A stretch of DNA of 19,701 nt from Candidatus Kapaibacterium sp. (GTDB lineage: Bacteria; Bacteroidota; Ignavibacteria; Kapaibacteriales; UBA2268), in assembly GCA_028691175.1 (NCBI GenBank), contig JAQUZU010000028.1, forward strand, positions 1 through 19,701, in the 5' to 3' direction. Every line of letters starts with the position of its first letter. Position 1 is the first letter of the stretch. Shown here piece by piece: positions 6,519-14,050 of this stretch. Below the pieces are notes generated by a model. That model searched no databases and had not been told where the DNA came from. It was given only the letters and a program-made list of their open reading frames with translations. The position numbers were made by a program, and so were the translations under genes.

Positions 6519-7451
6519 TTAGAATACAACGCGTGTATTCGGGATTAGTTTCGCGATTTCGTCGATTTCCTCGAATGTAAATTTATTTTTACTGAGATCG
6601 AGGTTACCGAGTTTTTTAAGTTTTTCAATTGACTGCGGGATCTCGGTTAATTCGTTGTTGCTGAGGTCGAGTTCCTCGAGTGCGCACAAGTTTCCGATTG
6701 ATTCCGGCAGATTTACGAGGTTATTTTCATAAATGAGAAGCTTTTCAAGTTTATGCAGTTTCCCGATTGATTCCGGCAGAGTCTCGAGCAAGTTTTTGTA
6801 TAATCTTAATTTTTGTAAATTTTCGAGTTTCCCGATTGATTCCGGCAATTCCTCGATATTATTTTCGTTTGCTTCGAATTTTTCGAGTTTGTGCAGATTT
6901 CCGATATTTTCCGGCAATGTTGCAAGGAGGTTATTGGAAATTCTCAGCTCGGTTAGTTTTTTCAGATTGCAAATTTCGTCCGGCAATTCTTCGAGATCGT
7001 TATCGCTCAGGACGAGATCGGCTAAATTTTCGAGTTTCCCGATTTCCGGAGAGATTTTCGAAATATCGTTATGGTTCAGTCCGAGCCACTCGAGATTCGT
7101 CATTTTGCCTATAAAATCAGGAATTTCCTCGATTTCATTCCAGCTTACGACGAGAGTTTTCAGTTTTTTGAGTTTCGTCAATTCTTGCGGCAAAGTAGAA
7201 ATATTATTTCCGGAGATTTCCAGTTTCTCTAATTTTGCTAAATTGGCGATTTGAGGCGGAATGTGCGAAATCTGATTGTTAGTCAGAATGAGTTCCTTTA
7301 AATTCACGAATTGAAAGACTTCTTCCGGGAAGTTTTTGAGTTTCTTCAAGTGTAAGTCTAATTTAATTACGTTTTCCGGGCATGCAGCTGCCTCGGTAAT
7401 ATTGTGGAAGCTTCCGGCTTCCTCTGTCTGGTTGCTTGTATTTAAGCCCAT
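6519..7451 (-). CDS. Leucine-rich repeat protein
   Basis: 310 residues. After a short Ser/Thr/Glu-rich N-terminus (about 30 residues) almost the whole protein consists of about 12 leucine-rich repeats of 23 residues. They follow the pattern LxxLxLxxNxLxxLPxxIxxLxx, close to the plant-intracellular/Shoc2 type (typical blades end LPESIGKL or LPENIGNL). It has no signal peptide and no membrane helix, so it is predicted to be cytoplasmic. The repeats would form a curved solenoid for binding a protein partner. No kinase, GTPase (Roc/COR) or other effector domain is attached, which is unusual for bacterial members of this class. GAGGTG (complement at 7456-7461) sits four bases before the ATG. The gene stands alone, divergent from grpE and convergent with queC. 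The partner is unknown. Confidence 0.9.
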   Translation of the reverse strand: MGLNTSNQTEEAGSFHNITEAAACPENVIKLDLHLKKLKNFPEEVFQFVNLKELILTNNQISHIPPQIANLAKLEKLEISGNNISTLPQELTKLKKLKTLVVSWNEIEEIPDFIGKMTNLEWLGLNHNDISKISPEIGKLENLADLVLSDNDLEELPDEICNLKKLTELRISNNLLATLPENIGNLHKLEKFEANENNIEELPESIGKLENLQKLRLYKNLLETLPESIGKLHKLEKLLIYENNLVNLPESIGNLCALEELDLSNNELTEIPQSIEKLKKLGNLDLSKNKFTFEEIDEIAKLIPNTRVVF

Positions 7452-7768
7452 ATTACACCTCGCTTTTTATATTAGTTAATGTCATTTTTCAAAAATCTAA
7501 GTTATGGAAAAGAACTGATATTTCCAAATATATAACAAAAATATTTTCAATTATTTTTCGTGGCAAAAATTGCCGGGTTATTCGCTTATTCCTTTGTGGG
7601 AATGCTAAACGAATTAAAAACGGTTTTATTACTTAGATTTAGATTTATTTTTATTTTTGTGGAAAAAATACTTTTCCGGTGCATCATTCGTCTTTATATA
7701 TTCAAAATTCTGCATCAAGCAGAAGCAGGCAAACATTATAAGAATGTAACACTAATAGAAATAAAGTT
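7452..7768. other. Divergent intergenic region between the LRR gene and grpE
   Basis: 317 bases, AT-rich. It holds the ribosome binding site and a candidate promoter of the LRR gene on the minus strand. On the plus strand, leading to grpE, I find no clear TTTG / TAnnTTTG pair and no CIRCE element (TTAGCACTC-N9-GAGTGCTAA), so heat-shock control by HrcA is not supported here. A 90-codon ORF at 7560-7832 overlaps the start of grpE in another frame and has the composition of chance AT-rich sequence. I do not call it. Confidence 0.5.
7497..7528 (-). promoter_or_regulatory. Candidate promoter of the LRR gene
   Basis: On the minus strand, TTTG (complement at 7525-7528), 20 bases, then TAACTTAG (complement at 7497-7504), one mismatch from TAnnTTTG. 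The start codon is about 45 bases downstream. Its position and spacing agree with the stronger promoters elsewhere in the window. Confidence 0.4.
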
Positions 7769-8455
7769 ATGGAAGATAAGCAAAAAAATGCAGGAAACAA
7801 ACCGCTTAGGAAAGCTTATAACAAAACCATAGATTTTGCAAAGACTTACTTGAAAAACGGAGAAGCAAAAAACATGTCCAAGAAAAATCAGCCCGAGGGC
7901 GCAATTGAAGACGAAAATATCGAGACCGAAAACGCTGAGAATACTTTTGACGAAAACGAAGTAAGCGAAATGCTCGAGAAAATTGAAAAGTTAACTAAAG
8001 AACGAGACGAAGCAAAGGAAACCATGTTGCGAAACGTCGCCGAACTGGAAAATTTCCGCCGCCGCTCGATGCGCGAGAAAGACGAAATCGTGCAGTATGC
8101 AAACGAGCGTCTGCTCTTTAAGTTCCTCGAGATTCTCGACACGCTCGATAAGGCTATTGAAGCCGGCAAAAAGTCGACCGACTATGCCGCGCTGCTACAG
8201 GGACTGGAAATGCTCGCCGCCAAGACTTCGAAATTATTCGAAGAAGCCGGCGTAAAGCCGATGCCGGATCCGGTAGGCGAAGATTTTAACGTCGATTTGA
8301 TGGAGGCAATGCTGATGACTCCGAGCGAACTCCCGGAGGGAAAAGTTTTTGGCGTAATCTCGCGCGGCTACATGTATGGCGAAAAAGTCCTCCGCCACGC
8401 GAAAATTATTGCGTCGTCCGGTCCGGCTCCGGAAGCAAAAGCCGATGCGGAATAG
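7769..8455 (+). CDS. grpE: Nucleotide exchange factor GrpE
   Basis: 228 residues from the ATG at 7769. An in-frame ATG at 7874 (residue 36, MSKKNQ) with GGAG about 11 bases upstream is an alternative start giving 193 residues, closer to the usual GrpE length. The acidic N-terminal tail leads into the long dimeric coiled coil (about 65-140), which contains the family signature LRNVAELENFRRRSMREKDE. The C-terminal beta-domain ends with a GYMYGEKVLRHAKIIAS motif, the GrpE hallmark. GrpE speeds ADP release from DnaK in the cytoplasm. dnaJ follows 31 bases downstream on the same strand, a classic pairing; dnaK is not in the window. This is the first gene of a five-gene co-directional run. Confidence 0.95.
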   Translation: MEDKQKNAGNKPLRKAYNKTIDFAKTYLKNGEAKNMSKKNQPEGAIEDENIETENAENTFDENEVSEMLEKIEKLTKERDEAKETMLRNVAELENFRRRSMREKDEIVQYANERLLFKFLEILDTLDKAIEAGKKSTDYAALLQGLEMLAAKTSKLFEEAGVKPMPDPVGEDFNVDLMEAMLMTPSELPEGKVFGVISRGYMYGEKVLRHAKIIASSGPAPEAKADAE

Positions 8456-8486
8456 TTGAATTTTTGAATAAGTATAACGAAATATA

Positions 8487-9647
8487 ATGGAAAAAAAAGA
8501 TTATTATGAAGTGCTCGGCGTCAGCAAAGGTGCGGACGCGGGCGAAATTAAATCGGCGTACAGAAAATTAGCGTTGAAATACCACCCGGACAGAAATCCG
8601 GATAATCCCGGAGCCGAGGAAAAATTCAAAGAGGCAACGGAAGCGTATGAAGTTCTTAGCGATCAGCAAAAACGCGACCGCTACGACCGCTACGGACACG
8701 ACGGCATGAAGATGGGGCAGGATTTCGGCGGCTATTCAAATATGAACGACATATTCTCGCAATTCGGGGATATTTTTGGCGGATTCGGAGATATTTTCGG
8801 CGGTGGCTCGCGGAGATCTTCCGGACGCGGACAGCGTCCCGACGAGCGTGGCTCCGATCTGAAAATCAAACTTCCGCTCACATTAGAGGAAATTGCAAAA
8901 GGCGTCGAAAAGACGATCAAAATTAAAAAATGGGTGAAATGTGCTGACTGCGACGGCAAAGGTGCGAAAGAAGCTTCGTCGTTTGAAAGATGTCCGACCT
9001 GCGGCGGAACCGGCGAAATCCGGCAAGTTTCGCGCTCGATGTTCGGGCAGTTTGTGAATATTTCCGCATGTCCGAAGTGCAACGGAACCGGTCAAATTAT
9101 CAAAAATCCTTGCCCGAAATGCCACGGCGACGGGCGAGTTCAGGCAGAAGATACGGTTAAAGTCAATATTCCCGCGGGCGTCGAAGCCGGAAATTACATT
9201 CCGCTGCACGAAAAAGGCAACGCCGGAAAACATGGCGGCTCGACCGGCGATTTAATCGTTATAATTGACGAAATCCCACACGATAAGTTCAAGCGCCACG
9301 ACAACGACGTCGTATATCAATTAAATATAAGTTTTCCGGAGGCGACTCTCGGTACAGAAATCGAAGTCCCGACGCTCTATGGTGCTGAAAAAATCAAAAT
9401 CGACGCCGGCACACAGCCCGGCACGAATATCCGCATGAAAGATAAAGGCATTCCATACCTCAATTCATACGGCAAAGGGGCGCAAATCGTCGTAGTAAAT
9501 GTATATGTTCCGAAAGATTTGAATGCAAAGGAAAAGCAACTCGTCCGCGAACTTGGCGATATGTCCGGTTTCAAGCCGGATGCCGGCAAATCCGGCTCGA
9601 AGAGCAAAGACTTTTTCGGCAAAGTAAAGGACGTTTTTTTCCAATAG
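8487..9647 (+). CDS. dnaJ: Chaperone DnaJ (Hsp40)
   Basis: 386 residues, a complete type I DnaJ. The J domain (about 1-70) carries the HPD motif at H33-P34-D35, which stimulates DnaK ATPase. It is followed by a Gly/Phe-rich segment with repeated GDIFGGF units (about 78-120). The zinc-finger domain has four CxxCxGxG motifs starting at C152, C169, C195 and C209, binding two zinc ions. The C-terminal substrate-binding domain contains the usual LxITFPEATLGxExxVPTL-like segment (here SFPEATLGTEIEVPTL) and DKGIPxL. It works with GrpE, encoded just upstream, and DnaK in protein folding. All key residues are present. Confidence 0.98.
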   Translation: MEKKDYYEVLGVSKGADAGEIKSAYRKLALKYHPDRNPDNPGAEEKFKEATEAYEVLSDQQKRDRYDRYGHDGMKMGQDFGGYSNMNDIFSQFGDIFGGFGDIFGGGSRRSSGRGQRPDERGSDLKIKLPLTLEEIAKGVEKTIKIKKWVKCADCDGKGAKEASSFERCPTCGGTGEIRQVSRSMFGQFVNISACPKCNGTGQIIKNPCPKCHGDGRVQAEDTVKVNIPAGVEAGNYIPLHEKGNAGKHGGSTGDLIVIIDEIPHDKFKRHDNDVVYQLNISFPEATLGTEIEVPTLYGAEKIKIDAGTQPGTNIRMKDKGIPYLNSYGKGAQIVVVNVYVPKDLNAKEKQLVRELGDMSGFKPDAGKSGSKSKDFFGKVKDVFFQ

Positions 9648-9673
9648 AAGTTTAACCTAAACGATTGAAAATA

Positions 9674-10957
9674 ATGAACATAGAGCAAATCATAATATAC
9701 GAACAGGACAACTATCTGGCGTTCTATCCGTTTTCGATAATGCACCCGGTCTGGGAGCTCCGCGTCGGTGCGATGCGTCTGTTCGAGAAATATCGAAACA
9801 TCTATCCGGAAATTCCGATCGTTTTTCATTCCAAGCGCACGCTGCAAATGCTGTCGTTCCTCGAGAGATTCGGACTTGATAATTCGCCACTCGAAAAGCG
9901 AAACACGCTGATCGTAACGGCAGGATTTCTGCCGGACAAAATGCTGATGGACGCGATGGAAAAACGAATCGAAGACGCCGGCGGATGCTCGTTCGCATTC
10001 CGCGACCGCAAGCGGACTGTCGCACTTTACCTCCGTGCCGATGAAATTATCAGTACCGAAGGCGAATCAGTCGAGTTCCTTCGACGTATGATAAATGAAT
10101 ATTCGCTCATGTTCGAAGGGGCAGAACTTGCCGAACTCGGCCGTCTCGAAGCCGAAGCCGAAAATCTTTGGTCTGCGATATACCACAATGCAGAGGCAAT
10201 CCGCTCGGACAGCGTATTTTTCGACGACTTTCGGCGATTTGAGCAGAGCCGTTTCCCGCTCGTTGCCGCGGTAAAGCCGGAAAATATTCGCATAGGCGCA
10301 AGCGTCAAAATCGCTCCGCTCTGCTCATTAGACGCAACTGACGGAAAAATTATCATCGACGAAGACGCTGAAATTATGTCCGGAACGACGATTATCGGTC
10401 CGGCGTATATCGGCAAAAACACGAAAATCAAAGTCGGCGCAAAGATTTATCCCGGCGTTTCAATCGGCGAACACTGCAAAATTGGCGGTGAAGTCGAGGA
10501 TTCGATTATCCAGGCATACGCGAACAAGCAGCACGACGGCTTCCTCGGGCACTCCTTCCTGAGCGAATGGGTAAATCTTGGTGCAGGCACGAACACGTCC
10601 GACCTCAAAAACACCTATGGCGAAATTGTAATCGAAATTGAAAAGTTTGCGCTCCACTCCGGACGGCAATTTCTCGGTCTGCTCTGCGGCGACCACACGA
10701 AAAGTGCAATCGGCACTTCGTTTGCGACCGGCACAGTCGCGGGAATCTGCTCCAGCGTGGTTGCTCGCGGGCTTACTCCGAAATCGATTCACTCGTTCTC
10801 GTTCGGTGGCGAAGAAAATTCGCCCTATCTCGACATTTATAAAGCCGAAACCATTGCACGGAAAGTAATGGAACGACGCTCGCGTTTCCTGTCTGATGTA
10901 GAAATCGAATTGATGCACAAAGAATTTGAAAACACAAAAAGGATTTTCGGCAAATGA
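9674..10957 (+). CDS. Alternative GlmU-like sugar-1-phosphate nucleotidyltransferase/acyltransferase
   Basis: 427 residues from the ATG at 9674. An in-frame TTG at 9665 is possible, but the ATG gives the usual family start. It resembles the family annotated as 'UDP-GlcNAc diphosphorylase / glucosamine-1-phosphate N-acetyltransferase', an alternative to GlmU in Bacteroidota. The N-terminal half begins with a strand and the conserved phrase PFSIMHPVWELRVGAMRL. It lacks the Rossmann motif of classical GlmU (LAAGxGTRM). The middle has the LWSAIYHNAEAI segment. The C-terminal half (about 215-400) is a left-handed beta-helix of hexapeptide repeats (for example IGPAYIGKNTKIKVGAKIYPG and LGAGTNTSDL). 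It would act in the cytoplasm on UDP-GlcNAc or a related nucleotide sugar for the cell wall or LPS, but the substrate is inferred. Its stop overlaps the pdxB start by four bases. Confidence 0.85.
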   Translation: MNIEQIIIYEQDNYLAFYPFSIMHPVWELRVGAMRLFEKYRNIYPEIPIVFHSKRTLQMLSFLERFGLDNSPLEKRNTLIVTAGFLPDKMLMDAMEKRIEDAGGCSFAFRDRKRTVALYLRADEIISTEGESVEFLRRMINEYSLMFEGAELAELGRLEAEAENLWSAIYHNAEAIRSDSVFFDDFRRFEQSRFPLVAAVKPENIRIGASVKIAPLCSLDATDGKIIIDEDAEIMSGTTIIGPAYIGKNTKIKVGAKIYPGVSIGEHCKIGGEVEDSIIQAYANKQHDGFLGHSFLSEWVNLGAGTNTSDLKNTYGEIVIEIEKFALHSGRQFLGLLCGDHTKSAIGTSFATGTVAGICSSVVARGLTPKSIHSFSFGGEENSPYLDIYKAETIARKVMERRSRFLSDVEIELMHKEFENTKRIFGK

Positions 10958-12045
10958 AACCGGTCATAGTTGATGAAAATATTCCGTTTTTGCCGGAAAT
11001 ATTGCGGCAGAAATACGAGGTAATTACTTTTTCGGGACGCGAACTTACGCGCGAGAAAATTCTTGCCGCGGAGGCGGAAACTCTGTTTGTACGCTCAACT
11101 ATCAAAGCGAATGCAGATTTGCTCGGCGGAACCGGCGTTAAATTCATTGTTACGGCGACTGCCGGCGATGACCATTTTGATAAAGATTTTATGCACGAAA
11201 ACGGGATTTATTTCTCGAATGCCGCCGGCTCAAACTCGAATTCGGTTGCGGAATATGCCGTTTATGCGATTCTCACCGCGTATGAAAAGCGCAATCGCTC
11301 GCCGCGCGGCGAGACAATCGGCATAGTCGGTTTTGGCAATATCGGCTCGAAACTTGCGCATTACTGCCACGCACTCGGGATGCACGTTCTCGTGAATGAT
11401 CCGCCGCTGCGAGCTGCGGGCGCGACTTTCCCGGACTACTGCGAATATGCCGAACTCGGCGAATTAATCGAAAATTCTGATGTTGTCAGCAATCATGTTC
11501 CGCGGATTCGTTCGGGCGAATACTGCACGATGAATCTCTTCAACGCGGAAAATCTCCGCCGGCTGAAGTCCTCGGGCGTTTTCATTCATGCGTCGCGCGG
11601 AGGAGTTGCAAACGAAACCGCTCTCGGCGAGTTCCTCGCGAAAAATTCCGCCGCAGACTTGATTATTGACGTTTATGCGGACGAGCCGCAGCCGAATGAA
11701 GCACTTGCTTTGCGTGCAATTATCGCTACTCCGCATGTTGCCGGGCATGCTTTCAACGGGAAACTTCTCGGCACGCTAATGGTTTTGCAGGCGTATAAAG
11801 ATTTTTCGGGCGCGACTTTCGACGAAAGTCTCATCGAGGCGAATTCACGGCAATCTGATTTCAACGGCACGATGCCTTCGGAGGAAATTCTGCTTGCGAA
11901 AATTGCCGAATACAGGAATATTTCATCGGATATTGCGACTTTTCGCCGCTTGTTTACTCTCGAGCAGGCTATGCAGCCGGCTGAGTTCGATCGCGAGCGA
12001 AGATATTATCCCGTGCGATACGAATATTTGAAAATAATTAAATAA
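10954..12045 (+). CDS. pdxB: 4-phosphoerythronate dehydrogenase PdxB
   Basis: 363 residues. A D-isomer-specific 2-hydroxyacid dehydrogenase, identified as PdxB rather than SerA or a glycerate dehydrogenase. The reasons are its phrases TATAGDDHFD, AAGSNSNSVAEY and TPHVAGHAFNGK, which match E. coli PdxB at the same places, and a C-terminal extension of about 80 residues as in that family. The NAD-binding motif is GIVGFGNIG (123-131). The catalytic triad is visible as R215 (HASRGG), E244 (ADEP) and H261 (TPH). The enzyme oxidises 4-phosphoerythronate, the second step of the DXP-dependent pyridoxal phosphate pathway, in the cytoplasm. Translation is probably coupled to the upstream gene (ATGA overlap at 10954-10957). 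tsaD starts nine bases downstream. Confidence 0.92.
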   Translation: MKPVIVDENIPFLPEILRQKYEVITFSGRELTREKILAAEAETLFVRSTIKANADLLGGTGVKFIVTATAGDDHFDKDFMHENGIYFSNAAGSNSNSVAEYAVYAILTAYEKRNRSPRGETIGIVGFGNIGSKLAHYCHALGMHVLVNDPPLRAAGATFPDYCEYAELGELIENSDVVSNHVPRIRSGEYCTMNLFNAENLRRLKSSGVFIHASRGGVANETALGEFLAKNSAADLIIDVYADEPQPNEALALRAIIATPHVAGHAFNGKLLGTLMVLQAYKDFSGATFDESLIEANSRQSDFNGTMPSEEILLAKIAEYRNISSDIATFRRLFTLEQAMQPAEFDRERRYYPVRYEYLKIIK

Positions 12046-12054
12046 ATACAGACA

Positions 12055-13110
12055 ATGAATATTTTAGCAATAGAATCATCATGCGACGACACTTCCGCCG
12101 CAGTTGTAAGTGCTTACGACGTAAAGAGTAACGTGATTAGTTCGCAACTATTTCACGGGAAGTACGGCGGAGTGGTGCCGGAATTGGCTTCGCGCGCACA
12201 TATCGAGGCGGTCTCGCATATCGTGAATGAAGCACTTGCGCAGGCGAACACGGATATGTCCGATATAGCCGCAATCGCAGTTACGTCGAATCCCGGGCTG
12301 GTCGGCTCGCTGATTGTCGGTGCGAACTTCGCAAAGGGGCTTGCAATCAAATATAATAAACCGATTATTCCGGTAAATCACATCGAGGGACATATCTTTT
12401 CAGGGTGCCTGTGCGACGAAACCCTGAAATTTCCGATGGTTGTGCTTGTGGTAAGTGGCGGGCATACGGCGATTTTCTTCGTTGAATCATACAATAAATA
12501 TTCTATTCTTGGTGCGACAATCGACGACGCAGCCGGCGAGGCGTTCGACAAAATTGCTACGCTGATGGGCATGCCGTATCCCGGCGGGCCGCATATCGAT
12601 AAATTTGCCGCGCTCGGCAATCCGAAAGCGTATGATTTCCCGCGCTCGATGAAAAATTCGCCGAACTACGACTTTAGCTTCAGCGGACTGAAAACTTCCG
12701 TTCGCTATTTCCTCGCGAAAGAATTTCCGCAGGGCATTCCGGACGAAAAGCGTGCGGATATTGCCGCGTCCGTCCAAGCCGCAATAGTCGATATTCTGGT
12801 TTATAAGACGATAAAAGCCGCTAAGGAGCACGGCGCGCACGCGGTAGTAATCGCAGGCGGAGTGAGTGCAAACTCCGGATTGCGAAAGGAAATGCAACTC
12901 GCCGCGGAGAAGCACGGCATCAAATTTGTAGCACCGAAAATGGGCTACTGCATGGACAATGCCGCGATGATCGGCTTTATTGCCGAACGAAAAGCCGAAG
13001 AAATTCTCGATGCCGGCAAGAAATTGCCGCGAAATATTTCGTTTGTGGTTTCGTCGCACGCGATTCGCGGACCGCGCCCGAAACGCTCGCATCCATTTCC
13101 AAAGAAATAA
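12055..13110 (+). CDS. tsaD: tRNA threonylcarbamoyladenosine transferase TsaD
   Basis: 351 residues, usual length with a slightly long basic tail. TsaD transfers threonylcarbamoyl from TsaC's product to A37 of ANN-decoding tRNAs in a complex with TsaB and TsaE, in the cytoplasm. All signature elements are present: the N-terminal ESSCDDTSAAVV phosphate motif, the metal site HIEGH (H109, H113) with D301 in MDNAAM, the VVSGGHT loop, DDAAGEAFDK, and GGVSANSGLR. The C-terminus ends in an unusually basic, Pro-rich tail (RGPRPKRSHPFPKK). It starts nine bases after pdxB and is the last gene of the grpE-to-tsaD run; a terminator hairpin starts five bases after its stop. tsaB and tsaE are not in the window. 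Confidence 0.97.
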   Translation: MNILAIESSCDDTSAAVVSAYDVKSNVISSQLFHGKYGGVVPELASRAHIEAVSHIVNEALAQANTDMSDIAAIAVTSNPGLVGSLIVGANFAKGLAIKYNKPIIPVNHIEGHIFSGCLCDETLKFPMVVLVVSGGHTAIFFVESYNKYSILGATIDDAAGEAFDKIATLMGMPYPGGPHIDKFAALGNPKAYDFPRSMKNSPNYDFSFSGLKTSVRYFLAKEFPQGIPDEKRADIAASVQAAIVDILVYKTIKAAKEHGAHAVVIAGGVSANSGLRKEMQLAAEKHGIKFVAPKMGYCMDNAAMIGFIAERKAEEILDAGKKLPRNISFVVSSHAIRGPRPKRSHPFPKK

Positions 13111-13114
13111 ACGT

Positions 13115-13160
13115 TCCCTTTCTCGCAAATACGAAATTAATTTGCCTGAAAGGGATTTTT
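13115..13160 (+). terminator. Strong terminator hairpin after tsaD
   Basis: A two-part stem. The outer 8 bp TCCCTTTC / GAAAGGGA (13115-13122 with 13148-13155) are joined across a symmetric 2x2 internal loop to the inner 6 bp GCAAAT / ATTTGC (13125-13130 with 13140-13145), closing a nine-base loop. A run of five T follows at 13156-13160. It ends the five-gene run and separates it from scpA. Confidence 0.85.
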
Positions 13161-13238
13161 ATGCTCAAAAATGAAAAATCGGCTTAATATTTGCTTGCTT
13201 ATATCTGATAAATCGTGTAAAAAATTTGCGAAAGCACT

Positions 13239-13961
13239 ATGTATAACCTGAAATTGCCGAATTTCGAGGGACCGTTTGACTTGTTGCTATATTTCATCAA
13301 GCGCGACGAACTCAATATCTACGACATTCCGATTGCGAAAATTACGGAGGAATTCCTGAAGTATATTCGCCTGATGGAGCAGTTTGACCTCGAACTCGCC
13401 GGCGAATTTCTCGTTATGGCGGCGACTTTGATGTATATCAAAACGCAGATGCTGCTCCCGCAGGAGGCTCTCGAGGACGGCTCGGAGCCTGAAGATCCCC
13501 GCACGCAGCTTGTTGAGCGGCTGCTCGAATATAAACGCTACAAAGAGGCGGCGTATAATCTACGCGAATGCGAGGACTCGCAGCGCTATGTTTTGTATCG
13601 CAAAATTTTCGACGAGGACAAACGCAACGCCGCGGAATCGCAAAAATATAACTACGCGAACGCGACACTTTTCGATTTAATGCGCGCTGTGCATAATGCG
13701 CTCAGCAAAAAAATTGAAGTAGCAGACCACCGGCACATTGTAAATATTTTTCCGGTATCGGTAGAAGAGACTTCAACGAGGCTGCTCGGCGAACTCAGGA
13801 CGAAAAAACGCATCGAATTCGGAAAATATATCGCGGAGTTTTCGCGTCCGGTAATCGTCGTTACTTTCTTGGCGTTATTGGACTTACTGCGAAACGAGAA
13901 AATTAATCTCTATCAGGACGAGCCGTTTGATGAAATCATCATAAGCGAGCGCGCCGCATAA
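13239..13961 (+). CDS. scpA: Segregation and condensation protein A
   Basis: 240 residues, typical for ScpA, the kleisin of the bacterial SMC condensin complex. The N-terminal signature is clear: NFEGPFDLLLYFIKRDELNI followed by DIPIAKITEEFLKY and a GEFLVMAATLMYIKTQMLLP helix that contacts the SMC head or neck. The middle has LVERLLEYKRYKEAA. The C-terminal winged helix ends VTFLALLDLLRNEKINLYQDEPFDEI, the usual SMC-binding end. It acts on the nucleoid with SMC and ScpB. No scpB follows; instead a terminator and a convergent OmpA gene do. No clear promoter is seen in 13161-13238. Confidence 0.93.
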   Translation: MYNLKLPNFEGPFDLLLYFIKRDELNIYDIPIAKITEEFLKYIRLMEQFDLELAGEFLVMAATLMYIKTQMLLPQEALEDGSEPEDPRTQLVERLLEYKRYKEAAYNLRECEDSQRYVLYRKIFDEDKRNAAESQKYNYANATLFDLMRAVHNALSKKIEVADHRHIVNIFPVSVEETSTRLLGELRTKKRIEFGKYIAEFSRPVIVVTFLALLDLLRNEKINLYQDEPFDEIIISERAA

Positions 13962-13999
13962 AAAGACCTCAAAAAAAGTCATATACCTTCCTTTTCAAA

Positions 14000-14032
14000 A
14001 AAAACCCCGTAAGCACTGCTCGCGGGGTTTTT
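14000..14032. terminator. Bidirectional terminator between scpA and the OmpA gene
   Basis: A perfect 10-bp stem AAAAACCCCG / CGGGGTTTTT (14000-14009 with 14023-14032) with a 13-base loop. The A- and T-tracts on either side serve both directions. It lies 38 bases after scpA and 18 bases after the stop of the convergent OmpA gene. Confidence 0.9.
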
Positions 14033-14050
14033 AATTAATTCGTCGCAGAA

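Noticed and set aside
6700..7330. Regularly repeated DNA, possible CRISPR or tandem repeat array
   Set aside because: The 69-base periodicity is the coding signature of 23-residue leucine-rich repeats. The units vary, stay in frame and have no spacers.
7600..7768. CIRCE heat-shock operator before grpE
   Set aside because: No TTAGCACTC / GAGTGCTAA pair is present and no hrcA gene is adjacent.
7560..7832. 90-codon plus-strand ORF ahead of grpE
   Set aside because: It overlaps the grpE start in another frame, has no ribosome binding site, and shows the Ile/Phe/Lys composition of random AT-rich sequence.
12487..13128. Minus-strand ORF of 213 codons opposite tsaD
   Set aside because: Fully antisense to a well-identified gene. 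The Arg-rich composition and lack of family features mark it as a shadow of the codon pattern.
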